Assembly (NCBI GenBank): GCA_037179335.1
Contig: JAKZHN010000015.1
Location: forward strand, 620,001-684,000
Source: Cyclaneusma minus
Lineage: Eukaryota > Ascomycota > Leotiomycetes > Marthamycetales > Marthamycetaceae
Direction of reading: 5' to 3'
Length of the DNA: 64,000 bases
Of this stretch, positions 11,491-23,804 are shown piece after piece; the first letter of the stretch is position 1; every line of letters starts with the position of its first letter. Below the pieces are notes generated by a model. That model did not search any database. It saw only the letters and a program-made list of their open reading frames with translations, and was not told the DNA's origin. Made by a program: the position numbers and the translations under genes.

Positions 11491-14246
11491 TCACTTCTTC
11501 AACTTATACTTCCCCCCACTAACCTCCAACTCCCCCGCCCTCACCTTCCCCCCCAACAGCTCCGCCAAATCCTCATTACTATACGGAAACCCATCCGCAA
11601 TCAGCATATTCAGCATCATCGCAATCTGCGCCAGCGGCATCTGCTGCGCCGAATTCGTCAGCATGCCCTTGATGAACTGCCAATACATATCCATCCTGCC
11701 GTCATCTTCTGCGCCTCCGCCTTCGGCTTCGTCTTCCGCGCTGCCCTGAGATGCTCCCATTCCCGAAATCGGCGGATTTGAGGTTTGTGCGTTGGAGCGC
11801 TCGAGATCTTCTTGGTTTAGGGTTTCGAGAACGATGAAGGTGTCGGGGGTGGTTTCGCGGAGGACGAGCTTGCTGACCCAGAAGGTGAGGGCGCTGCGGA
11901 CGAGGGATTCGTCCATTTCGAGTTGCTCCACCAGCTGTTGAACGCTGTGTTGTACGGCTTCATCTCCCTCCTCGCTCTGGAATGCCCAAATCACCGAAGC
12001 CTGCCAAGTATGCACTTCTTCAAACACAACACGATCCTCAAACTCGAGCTCCACAGTAGCAAGCCCCAGGGCAGGCAGCCAGGTGAGTTTTCGTGCTGAT
12101 TTCAGTGACTCGAAGCCTTGGGCGTAGCGTTTTTGGAGATTGGCGATGGGCGCGGGTATGAGATGTGTTTCGTCGCGGAGGGTGGGCCAGTAGAGGCGCG
12201 AGAGGATTTTGGCGTGGAGGGATGGTTTGAGCAGGCCTTCGGCATTGACATCCGAGCCGTCGGATGCACGAGTGGCTTCGATCTCTTCTTCGCTGGGATC
12301 GAGTCTTCCGATCCTTCTGATCATTGCGTTGACGCGGCGTGAGTCTTGGATGTCTTTGACCATGACTTCGCAGTTCTGGAGAAGAGCTTCCGTGAATCGC
12401 TGTTTTAGTAATTCTAGTACCCGAATCTACGCAGAAGTTAGCAAGCTTTGACTTTTAAGCAGAGATGACGAGTAAGTTCTTGATTCACCTCTTTTTCGAA
12501 GTCCCCGTCGTTCTTCAACAAGTGATCTCCGATAATATTTTGGAACTCTCTGATAAACTGATCTGGAGGACCCAAATCAGATATCAAAGTTCCAATAATG
12601 TCTGCGCTCTTTGATCTTCTGTAACTCGGCCCTGCATCAACTGGTGCAGGCAGCCAGTCCATATCATTCCAATCCAGCTCCTCATCTGCCTCGTGACCGT
12701 TGTTATGTGCACGTTGGTCCAAAAGTATAGCAAGCTCAGAGAGTTTTTCACCCCCAGATTCGACGATCTTCCCCCCCGAGTCTTTTGATGGGGTTGACAG
12801 AAGGCCCGTAATCACGATTCTGACAGTGTCCTCTCTCTGACACAAGTACATTTTCAGGGGAAAAGCGACGCGATCGAGAAGAACTTTCGTATGGTCCAGG
12901 GCATGGAAAGAGAATATGATAGCAATGTAAGCGCGCAGCATCTGAAGTGTTGATGACCCCGGGTGAAGCAAACGATGCTTAATACTATCGTTGAAGACGT
13001 CTGTGAGCTGGACCCGCTGTTGTGGTGTCACCACTGCCGTACGAAGATCGTCCAAGGCACCAGAAGCCTCGGGCCAAGCCAAAGCGATGTCGTAGAGTTC
13101 TGATATCCTCAGCTGAACAAGTCGTTCAATAGCCATATGTTTCCAGCTGTCCAACTCAGTGTGTGAGGCATGGAGCCCGCCCAGCTTGCCGAACACTTCG
13201 ACCACCACACGAGCAAATCTGGTTCCCACCCATTCGCACAGATCGGCCACATTCTGAGACGGACGAGTCTGGTGGATGCTGCGAGGAATGACTGATTCCT
13301 CGACCGGTCGTATCTCTCGCTCAGCCCATTTGCCTTCGTACGTTTCTTGCACGTGAGCAGCCAGAACGTTATTCATGACCTCTGCAAACATGACCTGGAA
13401 GCTTTCGCCGCCCAGACCGACGGTGTACAGAGCCTCAACCAGCTCCAGAAGCCGTCCACGAACAAGCTCGACCGGGGTCGTGCCGTAACTTCTCGAACCC
13501 AGAGTTCCTGCTGATTGAAGATCATTCCGCAGTGGGAGGCCCAGAATAGTAGCAACTGCATTGGCCAGCACAATCCTCAAAGACGAAAGGAAGAATGGCA
13601 CCTTGGTTGCCACCGAATTGCATATGATAGCATGAAGATCCCTTCGGAACCTCACGAATACCGGCCTTGAGGTAAGAGGCCGAGCATCATGTAGCTGTTC
13701 CACGATAGTGGCCAGGCCAGTCTGATACTTCCGATGAGCAATATCCAGCGTAGCGACAGTTTGCTCTATCAGATCCTCGTGGGTTTCAAAGCGTTTCGAG
13801 TGTTCCAGAATATGAGGGATGACTCGATGAATGAAATGGCGCCGTATCTGATTAGCATGCCATTCCAGCAAGTCTTCCGTGTTCCTCGCTTGTGGCAAAC
13901 GGACATCTGGCGCAAGCACATCTCGTAGAGACTCGAGCAAGAGTTCGTTAGGCCGTGAGGTCTCAGTGTTGCCGAAATCCTGGAAAGTAGAAATTGGCAC
14001 ATCCGGTAAGGCCAGGAAGGTGGTGACAGCGTGCCAAGCCCTGTCGTAGACGACTTGCTGCTGGGACTGATTGAGGCTCCGCTCATGGCGCCCACTGAAG
14101 CTGAAGTTAGCAAACGAAGGCGGCCCGAATGGCTGTCCAGGTGCGGCAGAGTTGATGGCGGGCGTGGGCTGGGAGAAGGTGTTGATGGATGGAAAGACCG
14201 ATCTGAAGACGCGGTCTCCCATGTGTTCATACAGTCGTGCAGCCAT
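11491..14246 (-). CDS. APC2: Anaphase-promoting complex subunit 2
   Basis: APC2 is the cullin-like catalytic scaffold of the APC/C ubiquitin ligase, acting with the RING subunit Apc11. Exon 1 is 14246-12489 and exon 2 is 12426-11491, with a 62-nt intron (GTGAATC...GCGTAG), giving 897 residues. Across the junction the protein reads DFEKE-IRVLELLKQRF, then LQNCEVMVKDIQDS, the conserved APC2 cullin core. SRLYWPTLRDE and the C-terminal winged-helix text (YWQFIKGMLTNSAQQMPLAQI) agree with the family. The ATG at 14246 was chosen because the frame upstream has only a GTG. An acidic low-complexity insert sits just before the last winged helix. Confidence 0.9.
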
Positions 14247-15589
14247 CGCCACGTCCCAGTGATAATCGCGGCTTATGTTGCAGGCCGTTCATGACATGCG
14301 CATGGCCCAGAATTGGCTTGCATGAGCATGGGGTGTTGGCGGTGCTGTGGTCGAGGTCCGCGCAGAAAGCGCGATGCTTCGTCCATGATGCGCAGTCACG
14401 TGAAGCTTGGCATCAAACTGCATCACCCACCTAGCCAGCGACAGTCGTTGAGATTTGAGCCTACGGACTTTTTTCTTCTTCTTTGACGCTTGTAGAATAT
14501 TCTTGATGACTAGGATTTAAGATTGGAGAAAGTCTTTTACCAAATTAGGCATAGCTTCCTTACCGCCCTAATCCCCCAGCCGAATTTTTAATACAAGTAT
14601 CAACATTGCTGTTGTATGATATTCCTAGTGCGAAGGAAAAAAAACCCCCAGGAGGAGCAGACGGCCTATTCCTCTGTCACTGGTAAAACAACTGTAAACA
14701 TCTGTCAAAAAATTGCAAAAATAGAAGCTTAGAATCGAGACTGCTACCCGTAGCAAGCCTCCCATGTTAAAATCCTTTAGACATGGGAAAGTTGAAACAG
14801 GGTCCCTTGAGCCAGCAATTAGGCGCAGAATTTCTTCTGTGGCACTAACCACCAAGTCAGCAGACGATATACTTCTTGATTCTTGATGTTGTTTTTTCTG
14901 CAAAATCAAATCATTGCCACCCACTCAGGTCCGGCAGCGCCACAGATCGGGCCACCCGACCTCCCATAAGATGCAGCCATGTATTGCCAGTCAGCTTGGA
15001 GCCTACGTTTCCAAGTGCAAGTCTTCTATGGCAGATCGAGAATCGCCTCCAAACTTCCCATGAGCCCGCGAAGCTCTGTCCTTGGTTGCGCGATCGAGAT
15101 CAAATGCCTCCTTGGATACTCACAGCCTCCAGCTTCGTGGCTTTCTGGGGATACAGACTGTCAAACATTACAGAGAATTGCCAAAGAGAAGAACATTATA
15201 TATTTCATTACATCCTGTGCCTAGTACTCCTTGAGAAAGAAACGCCGTACTTTCCCGCTAACCATCAACCCTCCATGATCATGAACACTCCCTCCGCACG
15301 TAGCCATATCCTTCCCCAGTTCCGAAAACTGAACTACCGACGTAACTAGGATCAAAAACGTTTGGTAGTTATCGCCTACGGTAAAGAGGAGCCAAGTTTT
15401 TGAAGCGAAACTGCAGCCCCAAAAAGCCCTACAAGACAAGATCGAAAGAACTGATGACACAAACTAGAAATTGGAATTCTTCCGCTCGCTGACCAGAAAT
15501 CAAGATTGTGTGTTAGGGACAAGGGAATCCGCTTTAGCCGCCGTTGCCCGGTGATGGAGTAATGTCAAAGTGTTCGGAAAGTATGGAAG
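14247..15589. other. Intergenic, no gene seen
   Basis: This stretch is upstream of APC2 and downstream of the F-box gene (both minus strand). Frames such as 14876-15349 (+) have no recognisable content, and no repeat family member was found. Confidence 0.4.
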
Positions 15590-17151
15590 TCACTGAAGGT
15601 TGTTGAGAAGCAGCGTCAGGGTGCGTTGACTAAGTGACTCTGGTGATATCGTGTGTCGTCGCTGCAAAATGAATCCGGCGAATATGTGCCCTTCGTTGAG
15701 CATTGTCGTCTCGATCTTCCCTGCTTTGCCTTTCCCCGAGGCCATGAAAAGTAGTCTGGAAATAGAATGCGCTGTCTTCGTTCTCTTGCAAGTAGCCAAA
15801 ATTCTCCCAACAGGAACTCGCAGCCGATGATTCAGGGATATCCCGTCAGAGACCTGATCAGCCCGAGAATACGGGAAGAGAGGCTTTTGGGGGAATAAAA
15901 TGCCCTTCGCCGCTTCTCGAGGTGTCAAGGCGTGCTTGCATAGCAAGCATTTTGCGGGCAAGCTTGGTGTTCAAAGAACGTATGCGCTTCCGATTCTTCA
16001 ATGACTCAAAGTCCCTGCCGTTCCCGCCGTGGAGAAGGCAGGCGCAAAAACTGTCCCAATCGATAGTCCTTCCGCCAGCTTTTGCAGTGCCCCAAGTAGG
16101 ATCCCAGGGAATATGACACAACTCGTGCGGGTAATCAAACCTTGACCGCCAATAATGGATATCCAAAGATGCAGTTGCCATTATTTTTGAAGCCAGGCGG
16201 ACAGACAATACATCCCTCGCCGGAAGAAGGCAGAAGATCATACTTAAAAGCTCCTGTGGCAGTTGCGAGAACAGATCTTGAGTGACTGCGGGCAGAGATC
16301 GAGCCGTTGTAGAAGTGTAAGCAACACCCCGCGTCCCAGGTTTCAGCGGCGGGTCTTGAAGCAGATAATCAAGCCCATGTGTGAGCCGAGGATCTTTGAG
16401 CAAATGGCTAGAGTATTCACTACTCTAGCCCAGCAAATCTTCAAGCTCATCCTCAAGCCCCCAGCCATTATCCTTGCCATCCCAGCAATCATCATCGCCG
16501 TAGCCATTGTTCCAGTCGGGTATGATGGCCATCCCTTTCTGAGATTTGAGAGGTTTGCAACTAAATATCTCTCCGAGGATATCGAAATTGAATGAAATTC
16601 CTGTCGACAGTTGGGCGTAACATTGCTGTAATATCTCCAGGCATGCTGGATGCATAGGATACGCAACTCTGAGTTTTGAACCCCTATGATATATTAGTTT
16701 TCGTGGATGTAATGTAGGAAATAGGTAGTCAAAATTGAAAAGATAAGTCTACCGTGTCGTATATGCAGTTAGATACTTGCTACCTCTTAGCCTCTTAAAC
16801 ATATTTGGATAATCAAGAATGAGCTGGTCCGCTTCCTCGTCAGAAAGCCGACAGAGGTCGTTTCTGAATATTCCATCAATAGGATACCCCTTTCCCTTAT
16901 CTCCCCTATCGGTCAACTGCCAATGCGCGCCCTTTCCTTCATCATGACATGCCAGCGCGTCGTGGCAACTGTCAGCCACTGTCACTGTAATAAATCAGAA
17001 GTGTAATGGTTGAAAGTAGAGACAACAGAGAGATGAACTCACGAGCACAGATTGATTCCGTCCATGCTGATGCTGCTTTAGCTTGCTCAGCGAACCATGA
17101 TTCTACTGGAATAAAAGGTACACCGCACAAAATGCAGCAGGTTGGAAACAT
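15590..17151 (-). pseudogene. F-box protein gene with in-frame stop
   Basis: Exon 1 (17151-17043) encodes MFPTCCILCGVPF. Exon 2 (16984-16753) encodes DSCHDALACHDEGK and EEADQLILDYP. Exon 3 starts at 16668 with RVAYPMHPACLEILQQCY. The same frame continues to an F-box (LFSQLPQELLSMIFCLLPAR then DVLSVRLASKI) ending at 15858. A TAG at 16425-16427 interrupts this frame, and no plausible intron removes it. After 15858 family-like text continues in another frame to about 15590, suggesting a frameshift or an unseen intron. F-box proteins bind Skp1 in SCF ligases. Either this copy is recently inactivated, or the stop is read through; a truncated paralogue lies at 4.2 kb. Confidence 0.6.
16413..16437 (-). 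other. Perfect hairpin around the F-box gene's in-frame stop
   Basis: On the minus strand GGCTAGAGTA, a 5-nt loop (GTGAA), and TACTCTAGCC form a perfect 10-bp stem. The TAG stop lies in its first arm. This is seen directly; a regulatory role is only a hypothesis. Confidence 0.5.
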
Positions 17152-18294
17152 CGTGAGTTCCAAGCTGCACAGTAGTAGTTTTGTACTCTGATCTCGAAGC
17201 CCAACGTGAAAGTCGGTTGTTTAGCGCCGTTTCGCAATCGCAGAAGATGAATAGAACTGGTTTGAGCCGATATCCAAGCTACCCAGCCAACCACGAACAA
17301 GTGATGGGAAGCAGCGATGTTGAGGTGCACAGAACAGAAGGAGAGGAAGGAGCTCGAGAGACTGAGAAGTATGTGTTTAATTGCGCGAGTCAGATGCCGA
17401 GCAGCAAGGTTTCAGACGAGCATTTCTAGGTTTTCGAAGTTAGTGGGATGTCAAATCACAGGAGCCGGTGAAACCTAACGTACCAAATGTACCTCTCCCT
17501 CGCACAACCTATTCGCCAATCACCCTCAGCTGGACTTTGGTAATGGCGTGAGTCACAAAGGCGTCCTCAGGACTGAAGTTTAAGCATCCCCGGCATCCGA
17601 TAAGGAGCTGCTGCCTGCGGAGAAGGCCAAAATGGTCTGACTTTCCCTAGCAACCAATGAATTCGAGGTCTTCCAGGTCTTTTCTAGGCGGTCCAGGTCT
17701 CCTGAAGAACCGAAAGATAAGATGCACTGTGGGGAGATTAAGAGGAGACTGGTGGAAGTGAGGAGGTAATATCTGGATACTCTCAAGAGGAAGATAGTAG
17801 CAATGATGGAGAACAGGCCCGACTTGGAAGAACCAAAGTTTCTAAGCAAGAAGCAAGCGGTGGAATTTTCATTGGGCTTGGGATTTCTGATCACTTGACA
17901 GGATGAAGGCACAAAGCCAAAAGAGTAGGATGGTGCAGGAAGGGCTGCAAAAGGGAAAACCTAGCCAGGAGAATCGCCAACTCGGGATAGCTTACCGACC
18001 GACCTTCACTCAAAAACATTCATTCACATGGATGTCAGGACCCCGATACCAGCTCAGCCATGGCACATCGCCAAACTTCTCACAATTTTGTTGGTATCTT
18101 ACACACTTCCCATTCTGCCAGCCAGAACCCTCAAAATCAAAAGCCGATACAGCCCTGTGCTCCTGGCAAGAGCTTTTTGCAATACGAAACCCGAGAAAAA
18201 AAACACAACACCAAACCCAGTAATCCTATCACGCCGATTTTTATACCATTGTCATGCTGGACTTCAGGCTGCCCACAAATCTATCTCCCATGGC
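17152..18294. other. Intergenic, no gene seen
   Basis: Between the F-box gene start and the TVP23 stop there are only short frames (for example 17580-17912, minus) with no recognisable motif. The left part must hold the F-box gene promoter. Confidence 0.4.
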
Positions 18295-19210
18295 CTAGTT
18301 TCCGCTGCGGAACAACCTGCTCACCATGCTTCCTGCAATGTTCTGTGCGATGCCGCCAGAGTACAGTGCGTTTCCGGCGAGTCCAGAGGCGTGACTGAAC
18401 TTGTCGCATCGAGAGAAGGCCAGGGTGTTTGTGATTGTAAGGCACAGCGCAATAACTAAATTCACACCGCCGAGTCAGCCTTTGCCCCAAGTAACCATTT
18501 CCATACCCAACTTCTCCCTCTTTCGTCTTCTCCATTCCCTTCGCATAAACCGCAATTCTTCCTCCACATCCAAGTGTAATATGCGCGAACTCACCAACAA
18601 GCGTCAACCAGATGAACTCGAATTTCACAATCGCCACGACGGCAAGGCCGACCCACAGCAGCGGCTGCACATACAGCGCCAGCCAGAAGAACCGGCTATC
18701 TGTCGCATTGATTGTCTTTGTCGTAGGGTCGGAGGACTCGAATACCCAGTTTGAGTCGCCGCCGTTGGGATTGACTTCGTTCCACCAGCGTAGACCTACG
18801 AGGCGGCGACCGGCAATGTTCTTGAGGTAGTAGAAGTCGGCGGAGAGGAGGAGGATGGTTATGATGAAGATGAGGACGCTGAGGGAGGCTGTTAGTTATT
18901 GTCCTTGGGTATGCCACGGAGTCGCAATTGCATATGTGAAAGGCGAGGTGGATGAGAGGGAGGCGTACAAGTTCTGGGTGAATATGAGGCCGAAGAGGTA
19001 TACTAGTAAACTTGCTGTCATTCAAAGAGGTCAGCGTAATTCTTGTAACTCGTTCTCATACTCAATGCTCTGGGAGATGGCGCTCATATGCAGGCCTCCT
19101 GATTGCGACAACTCACAGATGCGGAATGCCAGAAAACACAGCAGGGTAATTGGGTGAGAGCTCAGGCGCCAATGCAGGGCGCCCTGTTGAGGCTGCTGTG
19201 GTTGATCCAT
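18295..19210 (-). CDS. TVP23: Golgi membrane protein Tvp23
   Basis: Tvp23 (FAM18 in animals) is a small multi-span membrane protein of late Golgi vesicles. Exons are 19210-19117, 19014-18969, 18878-18595 and 18455-18295. Joined, they read [24 protein letters not shown], then [41 protein letters not shown] and a final [12 protein letters not shown]. The segments [10 protein letters not shown] and WVFES are diagnostic. Four hydrophobic segments are visible. The second intron uses donor GTACGC and a TAACTAAC branch; the exons join in phase to a TAG stop. It is divergent from the CitE-like gene, with about 470 bp between the starts. Confidence 0.92.
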
Positions 19211-19682
19211 CGCGCGCAATGTTTCTGGTGATCTCTTGTTGAAGGTCGGGTCTTGCAAGCTGGTCGGATCGAAGCTCGAGGTACCTATGCGCCCGATGTT
19301 CCACAGCTCAAGGCGGTGAGCCTTAGGGGGGAACTGACGACCTTGGTGTTCAGCATCGTATTTACTATGTTCTAAGGCTATTATGCCGTTGTTTTTTAGT
19401 TATGGCCGAATGGTTTCTATGTTTTAAATTGCTTCAGATAATTCAATATAAGGAAAGGCAGCAAATCATCCCTCGTCATTGGAAAACACCGAGGAGTGGT
19501 GTTTCTCGGTCGCCCGGCAGAATCGAGATACCGAGGGGCTCCGGGCAGCTCGGCTTAAGCTCCGTCACCGAGGGGAGCTCCAACACTTCACATCATCTCC
19601 ATCAGAAACTCACAATGTAATCAACTGCTCCCCAACTTGTCGAACTTCAGTCATCTCTTTCAACCAGTCGTAACTTCTCACA

Positions 19683-20734
19683 ATGGCTTCTCCTATCCTC
19701 CGCCGAGCCCTCCTTTACGGTGACTTCCCAATCCCAAATGTCATTATCTAAGATCTAATTCCATCCCAGTCCCCTCCTCATCCAGCAAAATGCTCCAGAA
19801 ATCCCTCACCCTCCCCCCAACCGACACCATCTGCTACGACCTCGAAGACAGCGTAACGCCCCAAAACAAGGGGCCCGCACGCGACGCCCTCTCCTCCCAC
19901 CTCTCCAACCTCTCCTCACAATCCCACAAAGCCACCTCAATCGCAGCCCGCATCAACGACGTCTCCACCGGCCTCGCCCTCTCCGACCTCACCTCCCTCC
20001 TCACCCCCTCCTCCGCCCCCTCCCTCGACACCATCGTAGTCCCTAAAGTAAACTCCGCATCCGACCTCCACTTCATCACAGACATATTACGCCACCTGCT
20101 CCCCGCCCGGCACTCCTCAACCCCATCCGCAAACTCCGATCAAAAGCCCATCCAAATCCTCGCCCTAATAGAATCTGCCCAAGCGATTGTAAATCTGCCA
20201 AGCATATGCGCCGCCTCTCCTTACCTAAAAGGCCTAATCTTCGCCGCCGAAGACTTCTCCCACGACCTCTCCCTAACCCGCACCCCCTCGCTCTCTGAAT
20301 TTCTGTACGCGCGCTCTGCCATCGTAACACACGCACGCGCCTTCAATCTCCCCTCTTGTATCGACCTCGTCTGCACATCGTACAAATCCTCGCCTAACTC
20401 TTCTTCTTCGTCAGATGGTCTAGACAGATTACGAGAAGAATGCGAGAATGGGAAGAATATGGGCTTTAATGGCAAACAATGCATTCATCCGAGCCAAGTG
20501 GCTGTTGTGCAGCAGGCTTTTGCGCCGAGTGAGAAGGAGGTTGAGTGGAGTGTGAGGGTGGTGGTGGCGGATGAGAAGGCGAAGGAGGGGGGGAGGGGGG
20601 CGTGGACGCTGGAGGGGAAGATGATTGATTTGCCGGTTGTGAGGAGGGCGAGGGAGGTGGTGGGGAGGGCGGAGAGGTGTGGGGTGGATGTGCAGCGGGT
20701 TAGGGAGGAGTGGAAGACGCAGGAGCCTGAGTGA
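19683..20734 (+). CDS. CitE / HpcH-HpaI-type lyase (citrate lyase beta-like)
   Basis: Exon 1 (19683-19719) gives [12 protein letters not shown], and exon 2 (19770-20734) continues [13 protein letters not shown]; total 333 residues. The opening [15 protein letters not shown] and the metal-binding blocks [20 protein letters not shown] and [10 protein letters not shown] mark the CitE family of Mg-dependent CoA-ester lyases. [10 protein letters not shown] is the usual C-terminal signature. The family includes human CLYBL (citramalyl-CoA lyase); the Arg-rich start might direct it to mitochondria. The exact substrate cannot be read from sequence. The last 60 residues are Gly/Arg/Glu-rich and diverged. 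Confidence 0.85.
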
Positions 20735-20994
20735 ATCTAGAAATAGTGGAGGTGGATGGAAATAGGAGTTCGGAGTTTCAGATCTCGGAACTAGGGAAAG
20801 ATATGGGTGCATGTCAGGGGGTTTTCATAAGCATGGAGGATTCAATGGGTTAAGCGGGGAGTAGGGCGTTTCTTTCCGGCAGGAAGCTGATGGCAGAAAG
20901 CTGATGGCAGGAAGGCTGAAGCGAAAATGTGTGGAAGCTCAAAAAAGAAAAAGTGGCCCAGAGTGGTACATAAGGTTGAATTTGGTGTTGAATT

Positions 20995-21325
20995 GTACTC
21001 AGGAGTTGGCACAACGGTACGACGCTGGCTTGCAATTTGCAACTGCAAGCAGAGGCACTCTACCCGAGTTCAACTCCTGTGTCGGTCCTGGCACCGGTGG
21101 ATAGTCCTCGACGCCAAAAAGCAAATCCCCTTGCCAGGGATTTCTCTAAACCCCCTCAATTGGCAACTGAGGGCGAAAGTTCTTATTGCTCCTCACGGCT
21201 ATTTTTTTTTTAATTTAATATCTATTGTTTTGGCCATATTCTTGCAGCTTTTGTGGAGAGAGAGTATGGCATCTTTTTGCGATTTTTGCGATTTTTGCGA
21301 TTTTTGTGATTTTTGCGATTTTTTT
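20995..21325 (+). mobile_element. SINE-like tRNA-derived element, copy a
   Basis: A Pol III box-A-like TGGCACAACGG (21007-21017) is followed 60 bases later by a box-B-like AGTTCAACTCC (21067-21077). The expected acceptor and T-arm pairings fail, so it is not a working tRNA. The body ends in a T-rich tail containing five near-perfect ATTTTTGCG units (21272-21322). At least two other loci in this window share box A, box B and a TTTTTGC tail. Confidence 0.5.
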
Positions 21326-21484
21326 TAGCGATTCTTTTTTTGGCTGGCGAGCACGTATTGTACCTGGGCACGTGATGTCACGAAACATGAAAATGTCCTT
21401 CTCTCGGGCCAACGCTGTGCTGTCAGAGATACAGTCGCTTGCCGGTCTTTTGCGCGCATGGGAGGGATGAAAAACCAATTGTTT

Positions 21485-21630
21485 ACATTTGTTGGCTGTA
21501 AAGTCTGATTCACATCTGTTTTGCCAAATCAAGATGTTCCTGTCGTTTAGGAGAAACGCTTCTCGTTCTATACTCTATTCGACCATCTCGAGCGCAGATG
21601 TCCGCACCGCTTTGAAAAGGCACCGTCAAC
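21485..21630. repeat. Dispersed repeat R3, copy 1
   Basis: The block TCTGTTTTGCCAAATC, then TTCCTGTCGTTTAG, then CAGATGTCCGCACCGC matches 27895-28005 (TCTGTTTGGCCAAATC, TTCCTGTAGCTTAG, CAACATCCGCACCGC) in order and spacing. Copies are diverged and non-coding; the element type is unknown. Confidence 0.6.
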
Positions 21631-21659
21631 TCCGCATCACCTGCGCAATCAAAAGCTCC

Positions 21660-21985
21660 CAAACAATTGATTCAAAGTCATCCTACCAGCTCAAGTTCTT
21701 CCTCAACCAACGAACTTAGGGCCCTGCAGCAAGAGAAGCTACGACTTTTTTGAAGGCATCACGCCATACCGACAGCTGGCTGCAAGAACGACGATCATAG
21801 AGCTGGTGTGCATGACCTGCCTATTGTCTCTCTCTCTCTCCTCAGGGTAACCCCTAAGGTTACTCACGGTGTCAAGACTCCTCCTCTGGATTCCTGACCG
21901 CTTGCCAAGCACAACCTATGCAAGCAATTTAGCAGCCATCTCACGAGCCCAAAAGAAGTCGGTATTAAGCCACCTCATAACCACC
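21660..21985. repeat. Dispersed repeat R2, copy 1
   Basis: It shares ordered blocks with 29235-29445 and 30250-30560: ACCGACAGCTG.CT.CAAG, GGTGTCAAG.CTCC, GA.TCCTGACCGCTTGCCAAG, CTATGCAAGCA and CATCTCACGAGCCCAA. Copies differ by many substitutions. No terminal repeats or coding capacity are obvious. Confidence 0.6.
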
Positions 21986-21999
21986 AGTAAGAAAAATCC

Positions 22000-23804
22000 A
22001 TCGATTAAGCTGTGTCTGAATCCTTGGCTCTTGCTAACGAACCGCCAAGAATATGCGAAGAATTCGGAAAAGGTAAAACATCCCTGGAATTCAGGGTACC
22101 CGTACCTCCACCCCGCTTCGAAAAACTCTTTTGGGTTTGAGTTCTTCAAGTTCAGGGCACCCATTTGAATTTGAGTTCATCTCGTCTTCCTTCCCCTCGA
22201 TATCGCCATTCGCAACCTCAAGCACGAAATGTGACGAAATTGCATTAGTTCCAGGTCTGCGGACGGCAGATGGACTACCCGGAAGCTTGATTGCTTGATT
22301 GAGTAATAAGCTGCGATTGATTGGCTCGATGACTCACTGGGAATTTTAACCAACTTGCGTGTAAAAACCTTGAAGGGTATTTGGAATTGAGGCTGAGTGT
22401 AGCGACAGTTCAAAAGCAGCCGGGTCCCGAAAGACAAGTTCTGGTCATTACTATCTAGTATATATGCACTCCCCATGCCTTGAAGTTGCGCTCAGCGCAC
22501 CTCACACTGAGTCGTTGCGGCTGAGGAAGGTTATTAGGTTCATGTTAACTTCACGGGGACTTGATTATACAAAGTAAGCATCGTTAAAACAATCCCCTAA
22601 ATCCTCCCGTCACTAGAGTAAACTCAGGGGTAGTCTACAGCTAGCCTATCACTGGCGCATATCAGGGTCAGCCGTCAATTTTTCCTATAATCGTCTACGG
22701 ACTTGAAAGCTGTCCGACAGCAAGTCACCATCGAGTCTCGGCCCACGCCATATCTTAGCTGTCTACCTATATGAAGTGTCTAGGTTGAGTAGAACCTAGA
22801 TCTATTGCGATTTCTTGAGAGAAAACCACATCAATCGTTGCTGCCAATAGGTCAGAATTGCTGAGCGGGGACGAAAAAGCCTAGATTAGGAAGTCTACTT
22901 AGCCAAGGAGGAGCTTATATGCTCCAGAAGAGGCAGCTTGTCAAAGGTGCTTTGTCACACTCTGATAAAAAGAGCTGGAAGCCTGAAAGAAACTCAGTCC
23001 TGCATGATGAGAGCTCAACAAAAATAGCTTGGGCCTGAGTACATGAAGAGCCCAAGCGGACCTCCTCCCTTTGCTGGACCTCAGGCGACTTTGCTATGCT
23101 CTCTGAGAGTCAGATGTCTAGACTACTCCTTTCCCTCTATTTTTCACGTTCTCGTGACGGGCTGGAGACATGTACCTTTCGATGCTGCAGAGCTCTTTAG
23201 GTACTGTTCAACCGCGGATACTTGGCTATCGTTTGATGCCCGAGGGGGTGTCACAAAGGGTGCAAAGTCCGGCTACCTCTGCTACAAACATCATACACTG
23301 ATCTATAGACACATATCTGTAGCTAGACGACAGTCATATATGGTCTAGCTCCTCATATGCAGAAGAAGGGAAAGGCAGGAAGGTGATCAACGATCAGTGT
23401 ACTGCAGGGCACAGCTAGCCAGGTCAGCTCCGGTCAGGGCTCTTCGTCGTTTTGATTGGGTACTCCCGCGCACAATATTCTTAGGCCCTCCCGCAAAGAC
23501 TATTCTTGAGCCATGTCGATCATTTCTTTCTTGGTCAGTCGCCGAGATCTGTCAGGAAGTAGGTTCGGATTCGCCATTTTCGTTCATTTGACGACAAGAG
23601 CCGCTTGTTTACTATCAAGGAGGCGGCCCTCTGCCCAGGAAGCTTGGAAGTCATTTGAGAGGAAGTGAGCGGCCGAGTATATCAAGCCATGTTTCCCAAA
23701 GTTATTGGTATCGAGTCATCGCGACTTACATTTCCTCACTTATCTGTCATTACCTACCCTCACTTGTTTGTGAAGTCAGTCTCAGTCCAACACCGTCAGT
23801 CACG
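22000..23804. other. Upstream of the peroxidase gene, no gene seen
   Basis: Only short frames occur and none has recognisable content. The last few hundred bases should contain the promoter of the secreted peroxidase gene. Confidence 0.4.

Noticed and set aside
20995..21085. A real tRNA gene
   Set aside because: Box A and box B are near the right spacing, but acceptor and T-arm pairing fail; kept only as a SINE-like element.
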